A stretch of DNA of 64,000 bases from Tenebrio molitor (Eukaryota > Arthropoda > Insecta > Coleoptera > Tenebrionidae): contig NC_091047.1 of NCBI RefSeq assembly GCF_963966145.1, positions 29,760,001 to 29,824,000 of the forward strand. Reading direction: 5' to 3'. The translations under genes were made by a program, and so were the position numbers. The notes under the pieces are model-generated. The model searched no databases and was not told where the DNA came from. It was given only the letters and a program-made list of their open reading frames with translations. Of this stretch, positions 50,020 to 57,240 are shown piece by piece. Position 1 is the stretch's first letter, and each line of letters opens with the position of its first letter.

Positions 50020-50149
50020 TGTGTATTACACGGCTAGAAAATGTTTTGCAAGTGCTCGCACTAGTGCCGCCTCGGCTGCCGCCTCTGCTCCACAAACCAT
50101 GCTTGCACTTGCAAAATAGCATTTTCTAGCCTTGTGATACAAATAACTA
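50020..50149. repeat. Palindromic element with CG-rich loop (first of an adjacent pair)
   Basis: CACGGCTAGAAAATGTTTTG, then CAAGTGC, faces GCACTTGCAAAATAGCATTT, then TCTAGCCTTGTG. The loop region is rich in GCC/CGG (CTAGTGCCGCCTCGGCTGCC). Confidence 0.65.
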
Positions 50150-50275
50150 TTATATCACAAGGCCAGAAACTGCGCGTTTGCGAGCATGAGTAGGTACGCT
50201 TTGCAGCACGAGGCTCAGCCGAGTCTTACAAGTACGAATGCTCGCAAAATAGTTTCTGGACCTGTGATATACAAG
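50150..50275. repeat. Palindromic element with CG-rich loop (second of an adjacent pair)
   Basis: ATATCACAAGGCCAGAAACT, then GCGCGTTTGCGAGCAT, faces ATGCTCGCAAAATAGTTTCT, then GGACCTGTGATAT. It shares the TCACAAGGCYAGAAA edge with its neighbour, so the two are related. The loop contains CACGAGGCTCAGCCGAGTC. Confidence 0.65.
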
Positions 50276-50484
50276 ATTTTATGCGCCGACTTTTCAATTT
50301 ATTAAATAAACATTTCGTAATAGTAAATTTTGAGGATATGTTCGACAGATGTCAAGTTAGGTATATAACCGGCAAAGTTCATATATTTAGTTATATACTA
50401 CTTTCCACGTTATGTATATCAGGTATATAAAAATTGCCGTTCGCAAACCCTTTGTTTCTGAACTATGAACAGGCATAGAAAACA

Positions 50485-50645
50485 CTATGGGCCGTATGAT
50501 TTCCCATTCGTTAAGCCTTTCATTAGCTAAACAATTGATTAGACAAAGTGAGAGTATATGCCAAGCACTATGTTAGACAAAGACAAAACAATTTAACGAC
50601 GTTCTTTAACTTTAATGAAAGGGAAATCGTACGGCCTTATGTTTC
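50485..50645. repeat. Inverted repeat pair (degenerate fold-back)
   Basis: GGGCCGTATGATTTCCCATT, then CGTTAA, faces AATGAAAGGGAAATCGTACG, then GCCTTA. The arms are imperfect, roughly 30-35 bp. The interior is AT-rich. No TSD was defined. Confidence 0.5.
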
Positions 50646-51217
50646 CGGACGGAAGCGAGTAAAAATAATGATTTCTAGATGTTAAAGACAAGATGTTGGG
50701 GCACTTTTTGAAAACTTATACAGCTCTTGTAGTCGGCCTTCCTTGTCACTGCAATGAAATAACATTAGCCATTAACGGACTTGCCGTGACATTAGCATTG
50801 TCAAAATTCAAACCCCGAATTTTCCTTCTCTTCTTGATTACACATTGAGGTCGTTGGTTTAGAAAATTCTTTATTTGTGACGCCAAGAGGATTTTTTCTT
50901 GCAAATTGAATCTTGTTTTCAACACAATCTTCAATGTATCCTTCACTGCACCTCAACATTTCCAGCCTTCATGTCTTTTCAGTCCAAGAAGGTCCTCACC
51001 TTTATTAGCTAACAATGTAGCTGAACTTCGAGGAAACGAATGACTGCTAGTCCTAGCGTTCTTTTTCAACACGACTTGCGATGTTTACATAGAAAAACTG
51101 CAATTGCTGCAATGGCGGTAAGTGTTTGCAAATTGCCTTAGAAATGCAATTAAAAAAATCGGCATTATGGCAACATGATGTGTAGGGTAACACGTATCAC
51201 ATTGCGCCTATTCTACA

Positions 51218-51470
51218 TGTAAAAAGTTCGTTGTACTTCTTTTTAGTTATTTTTAATTTGTACTTCGGTACCTTTGAATTTGGCGCGCGCGACATGTGAC
51301 GACAAAGATGGCGGCGTGTCGTTGTTAGCCTGTAACAAGAGAGGGGACCAACCTTCGAGATTGTTCGAAACGAAAGAAAGCGAGTAATAGCTATAATGCC
51401 GTTTCTCTTGTTACAGGAGAAACACAATATAGTTTTTATTCGCACTTCACGACGACGCAGAAACATTATA
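51218..51470 (+). repeat. 5' LTR of gypsy element
   Basis: It begins TGTAAAAAGTTCG and ends CATTATA. Compared with the 3' LTR, only position 51393 (A versus T at 56043) differs. The terminal bases are TG...TA rather than TG...CA. A CpG-rich patch (GGCGCGCGCGAC) lies near 51283-51294. The LTR should carry promoter and polyadenylation signals, but no convincing TATA box or AATAAA was seen within it. Confidence 0.96.
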
Positions 51471-51480
51471 AAACGGCATT
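51471..51480 (+). other. Candidate self-priming primer-binding site of gypsy element
   Basis: The ten bases directly after the 5' LTR, AAACGGCATT, are the exact reverse complement of AATGCCGTTT inside the LTR (51395-51404; also 56045-56054). No tRNA-like TGG primer site is evident, and the leader from LTR to gag ATG is only 33 nt. In Tf1/sushi-type retrotransposons the folded 5' end of the mRNA primes reverse transcription in this way. Function here is inferred. Confidence 0.6.
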
Positions 51481-51503
51481 TCTACAGCTAGTTTGCGAGA
51501 AGG

Positions 51504-52646
51504 ATGGATAAATTAAGATTTGAATTTGTGGTGAAATCTGGGGATGATGCAAAAACAAATATAATTTGCATAACGTCGATCACGGAAAGCAGTGGACGAA
51601 TTTTCATCATTCCGGAAAAACTCCAACCAATAAAATTACATGAGGCGATTATAAAAACTCAGGTTTACCAAAAAGTAAAAGCTACACTACAAAAGAGACA
51701 CGATAAAAGACAGGTGTGGATCTCATTGACAAAAGAGATAAGTAGAGCATATATAGATGAAGATGGAAACATGCAGTGTATGGACTATTTGCTAGAAGAA
51801 GTAACACCGACAACCCAGCAAGAGGCGCCTAGTGCTGGTATTTCAGAAGAGGCGTTAACAAGAATCCTAGAAAGTTTCACTGAAAAGAAAAACGATATTC
51901 CTCAACGCCATAATATAAAAAAATTGTCAGAAAAGTTTGTGATAGAAAAATTCACTACAAGAACCTCAAACGTATCTCAATGGATGTTTATTTTTGAAAG
52001 TGAATGTACTCGTCTAGGAATTGAAGAAGATATTGAACGAATTGAAGTCCTAAGGTTGTTTCTGGAGGAGTCGTGCCTGGACTGGTACAGTTCCATGCTT
52101 ATAAAACATACGATAAACTCAAAATGGTCGACATGGAGAGATAGTTTTTGTGAAACGTATGCGGACAAAGGATGGACATCAGTCAGATATGCGATACTAT
52201 TCAAATATATGCAAGGCTCATTGTTGGAATACGCGTTGAAGAAAGAAAGACTTTTATTGGAGGTAAATAAGTCAATAGATACACCCATTCTAATAGATTT
52301 GATCGCTACGGGGCTACCAAATTTTATATCTGATAAAATCGATAGAAAGAGCCTGAAGGAAACTAACGACTTATTTAATAGCATCAGAGGGTTGGAACAT
52401 TTAGTAAATAAGAAGAATTCGCAAAAGAAGATGACGGGTTCTGAAAATAAAACCAAAGCAAAAAACGGAAAAGACAAACCATGCAGAATTTGTGAAAAAG
52501 GAAACAAAGGGATCCGTTATCATCCCGAGTCCTCGTGCTGGTTCCAAAACAAAAGTAACGATGGACCAAAAAGAGATCAAATAAAACATGTTAACAATTC
52601 TGAATTAGAAACAGAATTAAACGAAATGGATCCAAAAAACTTGTAA
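51504..52646 (+). CDS. Gypsy gag polyprotein
   Basis: 380 codons from ATG 51504 to TAA 52644-52646. The middle part has the alpha-helical retrotransposon capsid pattern (SQWMFIFESECTRLGIEED, LRLFLEESCLDWYSS, TWRDSFCETYADKGW, LIATGLPNFI). Near the C-terminus CRICEKGNKGIRYHPESSCW supplies one Cys/His cluster (C-x2-C-x9-H-x4-C), a variant zinc knuckle for RNA binding. Gag would form the particle that packages element RNA. The frame is intact. It ends just after an A_AAA_AAC heptamer that would let some ribosomes slip into pol. Confidence 0.88.
   Translation: MDKLRFEFVVKSGDDAKTNIICITSITESSGRIFIIPEKLQPIKLHEAIIKTQVYQKVKATLQKRHDKRQVWISLTKEISRAYIDEDGNMQCMDYLLEEVTPTTQQEAPSAGISEEALTRILESFTEKKNDIPQRHNIKKLSEKFVIEKFTTRTSNVSQWMFIFESECTRLGIEEDIERIEVLRLFLEESCLDWYSSMLIKHTINSKWSTWRDSFCETYADKGWTSVRYAILFKYMQGSLLEYALKKERLLLEVNKSIDTPILIDLIATGLPNFISDKIDRKSLKETNDLFNSIRGLEHLVNKKNSQKKMTGSENKTKAKNGKDKPCRICEKGNKGIRYHPESSCWFQNKSNDGPKRDQIKHVNNSELETELNEMDPKNL
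52634..52640 (+). promoter_or_regulatory. Programmed -1 frameshift slippery site A_AAA_AAC
   Basis: The heptamer is set in the gag frame as ccA AAA AAC, followed by TTG and the TAA stop. Pol is in the -1 frame, and that frame is open from here through to pol. A_AAA_AAC is one of the classic eukaryotic/retroviral -1 slippery sequences. No downstream pseudoknot or stem was established by eye. Confidence 0.8.
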
Positions 52647-52672
52647 TTCCACCATTAATCAAAATTAAAGTA

Positions 52673-55600
52673 TTGCTGAATGATACTTTAGAAATTTCGG
52701 GAATTTATGATTCAGGTTCAAACGTTTCTTTGATAAATTCGAAATTATTATGTTTAAAAAAAAACCCGATTAATAAAAATAAAAAAAATGCAAACTTAAA
52801 AACGATTAATGGTGTGAAAAAAACAATAGGAATGGTAACTTTAAAGATTAAGATTTTTGATATTGAAAAAAGCATTAATGTTTTTGTGATAGATGGAAAG
52901 GATTTCGATTACGATTTTTTAATTGGACTAGATTGCATAAAACAGTTCCGTCTAGTTCAGGATGAAAAGTTAGAAATTTCCCAAAAAATCCAAAACCCCA
53001 CAAAGGGAGAACAGACAAAGAAAACGAATACCACAAATCAAGAAGTAATTCCGGTCTTGTCAGGTAACAACGTTGAAGGAAAACAAAATTTACAAAATAC
53101 TAATAGAGAGGTGGATATCCAAAGGAATACTAGGGATGAAATAAATGGTGAATACGAAATAAATTTTAATGAACACATTGAAGCGGTAAATTTTGACATT
53201 TCAGTAAATCATCTAAACTTTCAGCAACAGTCGGAAATAGAAGAATTAATATACAAATATAGATCACTCTTTGCTAAAGATAAATATGATATAGGCATTG
53301 TGAAAGGTTATGAGGCACGTATTGATCTATTAATAGATAAATATTGTAGTAAAAGACCATATAGGTGCACTATTGAGGATAAAAAAGAAATAGAACAACA
53401 GGTGTCGAAATTATTACAAAAAAATCTAATCGAGGAGTCATATAGTCCTTTTGCTGCCCCAGTAACGCTGGCCTATAAAAAAGAAGAAGGAAAAAGATCA
53501 AGATTATGTATAGACTTTCGCGATTTAAATAAAATTGTAGTTCCTCAGTCACAACCCTTTCCACTAATCGAGGATCTGATGGTTAAAACGAGAGGATGTA
53601 AATTTTTTTCAACGCTGGACATAAACTCCGCATTCTGGTCAATTCCTTTGAAGATTGAAGATAAGCAAAAAACAGCATTCGTTACTCAAGAAGGGCATTT
53701 TCAGTGGACATGTTTACCGTTTGGTTTAAAAACCTCACCAGCAATTTTCCAAAGAATTTTAAGTACAATTATAAGAAAACATAAGCTATCGGATTTTACT
53801 GTTAATTACATAGATGATATTTTGATCTTTTCTAGAACATTTGCAGAACACATTGATCACTTATCATTGCTGTTGGAAGCAATTTTGCAGGAAGGCTTCA
53901 GACTGAAATTCTCAAAATGTAACTTCGCACAAGACTCGGTGAAGTATTTAGGACATATAATCAAAAACGATACAATTAGTCCACTGAAGGATAATTTAAT
54001 TGCTATAAAAGATTTTCCTGTCCCGAAAACACAGAAAAATGTCCGACAGTTTTTAGGAAAAATAAACTTTTATGGAAAATACGTACCCAACATATCGACT
54101 ACATTAGATCCGTTACATAATTTACTGAGAAAAGGACAGAAATTCATCTGGTCCGAAAAATGTCAAAAATCATTTGAGGCAATAAAAGGATTGCTTTGTT
54201 CGACACCTATTTTAGCGATCTTTGATCCAAATTTACCGATACACATTTACACGGACGCGAGTATACAGGGCATAGGAGCTGTCTTGAAACAACCACAACG
54301 AAATGGAGAAGAGAACCCATGCGCCTATTTTTCAAGAAAACTGAGCGACACTCAGAAAAGGAAAAAAGCGGTATATCTGGAGTGTCTGGCAATAAAAGAA
54401 GCAGTGAAATATTGGCAGCACTGGCTCATGGGGAAAAAGTTTACAGTCTTCTCCGATCACAAACCCCTAGAAAAAATGAACATCAAGGCTAGAACGGATG
54501 AAGAACTCGGAGACTTAACATATTATCTATCTCAGTTTAATTTCGAGGTAGTATACTCTCCAGGGAAATACAACTTGGAAGCAGACTGTTTGAGCAGAAA
54601 TCCAGTATTGGAACCACTTGAAAATCAAGACGAATGTTTAACAATCGTTAACTTAGTCAAGCTAAAGGACATCCAGCATGATCAAAAAGAAAACAGTGAT
54701 ATAAAAAATAATAAACACAAACTAAACTTACGAGTAAAAGATACAATATATTATAAACAGATGGGGAAAAAGGAAAAGATAATACTGTCGGAGGAATTTA
54801 GTAAAAAATTAATAGAAAATATACACTACATTTATTGTCATATAGGCATAAAACAAATGGAAAATAAAATTAAACCATTCTATACAGCACAGAACCTAAC
54901 ACGCAATATCAAAGCAATCTGTGAAAACTGCGAAACCTGCATAAAAAACAAATCTAGAGGGAAATATAGATTTGGACTAATGTCTCACTTAGGTCCTGCT
55001 ACTCACCCTTTTGAGATAGTATCCATAGACACCATCGGGGGATTCGGTGGCTCGCGTTCCACAAAAACATATTTACACCTTCTTGTAGACCACTTCACGA
55101 GATACGCTTTCATTTTGACTTCGAAAACTCAGAATTCGAGTGATTTTATAAAACTGGTTCGACGAGCTTCGGAAGGCAACAAAATTGGTATGATTCTATC
55201 GGATCAATATCCAGGTATAAACTCAAAAGACTTTAAAAAATTTTTGAACGAAGAGAATATACCCATCGTTTTCACGGCAGTAAACGCACCATTCTCAAAT
55301 GGTCTGAATGAAAGGCTTAACCAAACGCTAGTTAATAAAATTAGATGTAAGGTAAATGAAACAAAGGTAAAATTGGCCTGGACGACCATAGCACAGGAAT
55401 GCACGAGAAGATATAACGAAACGGAGCACACGGTGACAGGATTTTCCCCTAAATATTTATTGGAAGGAAAAAATATTGATATATTACCAGATGAATTAAA
55501 ACGCGAAAAAACTTACATTGATTTCCTTCAAGATAGAAAACTCGCATTGGAAAATACAAAAAAATCACATACATATAACAAACAACGATTTGACAAAAAC

Positions 55601-55822
55601 AGAAGAAAGTGCGAGTTAAAAGTAGGAGATTGGGTGTATGTTGAAAACGGAAACCGATTAAACAGAAAAAAATTAGACGAATTGAAGATTGGGCCATATA
55701 AGATTCTAGAAAAGTTTTCAAACTCTATATACAGGGTAGACACGGGCCACAGGAAGTCGGAATCAAATCTTTTCCATGTCACAAAACTTGTTCCGGTTCT
55801 GGATTACGTGAATCAAACTTAA
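52673..55822 (+). CDS. Gypsy pol polyprotein (protease, RT, RNase H, integrase)
   Basis: The nominal frame starts at a TTG; real synthesis probably begins by -1 frameshift near 52640, adding about 11 codons. Numbering from 52673: retropepsin active site YDSGSN (12-17); reverse transcriptase with LCIDFRDLN, STLDINSAFW and the catalytic YIDD (379-382); RNase H with IYTDASIQG (Asp 528); integrase with a His-His-Cys-Cys zinc region (HYIYCHIG ... CENCETC), then Asp 786 (SIDTIGG), Asp 844 (LSDQYPG) and Glu 880 (NGLNERLN), an exact D-35-E spacing; and a C-terminal GPYKIL (GPY/F) module. No chromodomain follows. No stop or frameshift interrupts the 1049 codons, so the enzymes look functional. Minus-strand ORFs here are shadows. 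Confidence 0.95.
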   Translation: MLNDTLEISGIYDSGSNVSLINSKLLCLKKNPINKNKKNANLKTINGVKKTIGMVTLKIKIFDIEKSINVFVIDGKDFDYDFLIGLDCIKQFRLVQDEKLEISQKIQNPTKGEQTKKTNTTNQEVIPVLSGNNVEGKQNLQNTNREVDIQRNTRDEINGEYEINFNEHIEAVNFDISVNHLNFQQQSEIEELIYKYRSLFAKDKYDIGIVKGYEARIDLLIDKYCSKRPYRCTIEDKKEIEQQVSKLLQKNLIEESYSPFAAPVTLAYKKEEGKRSRLCIDFRDLNKIVVPQSQPFPLIEDLMVKTRGCKFFSTLDINSAFWSIPLKIEDKQKTAFVTQEGHFQWTCLPFGLKTSPAIFQRILSTIIRKHKLSDFTVNYIDDILIFSRTFAEHIDHLSLLLEAILQEGFRLKFSKCNFAQDSVKYLGHIIKNDTISPLKDNLIAIKDFPVPKTQKNVRQFLGKINFYGKYVPNISTTLDPLHNLLRKGQKFIWSEKCQKSFEAIKGLLCSTPILAIFDPNLPIHIYTDASIQGIGAVLKQPQRNGEENPCAYFSRKLSDTQKRKKAVYLECLAIKEAVKYWQHWLMGKKFTVFSDHKPLEKMNIKARTDEELGDLTYYLSQFNFEVVYSPGKYNLEADCLSRNPVLEPLENQDECLTIVNLVKLKDIQHDQKENSDIKNNKHKLNLRVKDTIYYKQMGKKEKIILSEEFSKKLIENIHYIYCHIGIKQMENKIKPFYTAQNLTRNIKAICENCETCIKNKSRGKYRFGLMSHLGPATHPFEIVSIDTIGGFGGSRSTKTYLHLLVDHFTRYAFILTSKTQNSSDFIKLVRRASEGNKIGMILSDQYPGINSKDFKKFLNEENIPIVFTAVNAPFSNGLNERLNQTLVNKIRCKVNETKVKLAWTTIAQECTRRYNETEHTVTGFSPKYLLEGKNIDILPDELKREKTYIDFLQDRKLALENTKKSHTYNKQRFDKNRRKCELKVGDWVYVENGNRLNRKKLDELKIGPYKILEKFSNSIYRVDTGHRKSESNLFHVTKLVPVLDYVNQT

Positions 55823-55856
55823 TTTTATAAATGTATATATGTATGTTTTTCCATGC

Positions 55857-55867
55857 AGGGGGGGAGA
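55857..55867 (+). other. Polypurine tract of gypsy element
   Basis: AGGGGGGGAGA ends exactly where the 3' LTR begins with TG. It is the expected RNase H-resistant primer for plus-strand synthesis, and it supports placing the LTR start at TG. Confidence 0.85.
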
Positions 55868-56120
55868 TGTAAAAAGTTCGTTGTACTTCTTTTTAGTTAT
55901 TTTTAATTTGTACTTCGGTACCTTTGAATTTGGCGCGCGCGACATGTGACGACAAAGATGGCGGCGTGTCGTTGTTAGCCTGTAACAAGAGAGGGGACCA
56001 ACCTTCGAGATTGTTCGAAACGAAAGAAAGCGAGTAATAGCTTTAATGCCGTTTCTCTTGTTACAGGAGAAACACAATATAGTTTTTATTCGCACTTCAC
56101 GACGACGCAGAAACATTATA
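55868..56120 (+). repeat. 3' LTR of gypsy element
   Basis: It is 253 bp and matches 51218-51470 at 252 positions. It directly follows a polypurine tract and is directly followed by TACA, the target-site duplication. Minus-strand ORFs inside the LTRs are shadows. Confidence 0.96.
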
Positions 56121-56296
56121 TACATATGAATGTTTTGTAATAAATATTCAATCTCGCAAAAAACCTCATAAGCATCACGCACGTTAAGAACGATGTCGGT
56201 ACCGATCTCAGACAATATTTGGAGTCGTCGCTGCGCTCCTCCAAACAATTGTCTTCGATCGGTACATTATCCTTACTATTCTTTATTCTTAATGTA

Positions 56297-57238
56297 CAGG
56301 GTTATTCACGAGAGGGTTACTTCTGATCTTTTTTTTGCCAGAACCAACAATACCAACGGCACAAACTACTGAATCAAATATATTATTAGAAATCAAAGTA
56401 ACTTGGTTAGATTTGTTAGAAATGTCAGACTGACAGATAACCTGTATTTAATTAAAATTCAACAAATACATTAACAAATTAAATTAATGTGTTCGAAGTA
56501 TCTTTCCACACTCTCCATAAATGAGGATCATGTCAGTCTTTTCGTCGTTATTGTAAAAATACATTTTTCGAATTGACTTGATTTTTTGCATAAATGTCAA
56601 AGATACAAAACTAAAAGCCATCGTGGATTCACTTATATAGTTGACTCAACTTGTCCACAGCACAGTATTTTTTCAATATTTTTGAACCAAATAAAGGGAC
56701 AAAGGGACCAGAAAGTCATAGTTTCGATTGAATATTTTTCATATAAGTACAGTTTTATAGTAGTTTATTTGACGAGTTCTTGTGTAAATTGGGTTTTTTT
56801 GGCACTAGTGGGCCAGTGTAAAACGCGAGTGAAACGAGCGTTTTAAAGGCCCACGACTGCCAAAAAAGCCCAATTTACACACGAACGAGTTGAATACAAC
56901 GTTTTTTTGTTCGACGAGTTCCTTAAAGGCTCCAAATCGCTTAAAATCTTTAAAATTAGCTTGACGTTTCGTTTTGACAAGTGGTGACATTTATCAAAAT
57001 CCGTTCACATAGGCGAAATTTCTCAAATTCTGACAGTGTCGAACAAAAAAAGTAATTTCAAATGACTAATGCTATAAAAGTGCTGTTGCAAAGGCAAAGT
57101 GGTTTTTTGCAACTTGAGTCAACTATAATAATATGTAATTAGTTTCAAAATTTGAAATCAAGAAGTTGTTGCAATATGTATACCTAATGGGTTACGGCAA
57201 AAAGAAATGCAGAAGTAACTCTCTCGTGAATAACTCTG
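56297..57238. mobile_element. Non-autonomous TA-flanked transposon containing a nested palindrome
   Basis: The left end CAGGGTTATTCACGAGAGGG, then TTACTTCTG, and the right end inverse CAGAGTTATTCACGAGAGAG, then TTACTTCTG, are flanked by TA (56295-56296, 57239-57240). An inner inverted pair (TATAGTTGACTCAACTTGT and its approximate complement near 57108) continues the repeats. It is 942 bp with no credible ORF. It begins about 170 bp after the gypsy element. Confidence 0.83.
56766..56900. repeat. Palindrome nested in the 56297 element
   Basis: TGTGTAAATTGGGTTTTTTT, then GGCA (56781-56804), faces TGCCAAAAAAGCCCAATTTA, then CACA (56858-56881). The arms extend outward through a CGAGTT motif on both sides. 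The core is GTAAAACGCGAGTGAAACGA, then GCGTTTTA, itself an inner hairpin. Confidence 0.75.
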
Positions 57239-57240
57239 TA

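Larger units (their letters stand above)
48481..51213. other. No gene recognised; palindromes near 50.0-50.6 kb
   Basis: AT-rich, with a short TAAT/ATTA simple-sequence run near 49219-49245 and the palindromes listed separately. Confidence 0.5.
51218..56120 (+). mobile_element. Intact Ty3/gypsy LTR retrotransposon (4903 bp)
   Basis: Two 253-bp LTRs differ at one base. The element has a 4-bp target-site duplication TACA (51214-51217, 56121-56124), open gag and pol frames linked by a -1 slippery site, and a polypurine tract abutting the 3' LTR. Domain order is protease, RT, RNase H, integrase, which places it in Ty3/gypsy (Metaviridae) rather than copia. There is no env-like ORF and no chromodomain. 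It lies downstream of the Ig5 exon, in what is probably the next intron of the receptor gene, on the same strand. The near-identity of the LTRs implies a recent insertion. Confidence 0.96.

Noticed and set aside
51977..52507. Minus-strand 176-codon ORF opposite gag
   Set aside because: Antisense shadow of gag with low-complexity Phe/Ser/Leu content.
55823..55867. Possible env gene for the gypsy element
   Set aside because: Only 45 bases separate the pol stop from the 3' LTR, so there is no third ORF.
55763..56248. Minus-strand 161-codon ORF in the 3' LTR, with a similar one in the 5' LTR
   Set aside because: It mirrors LTR sequence present at both ends of the gypsy element; a shadow with no family similarity.
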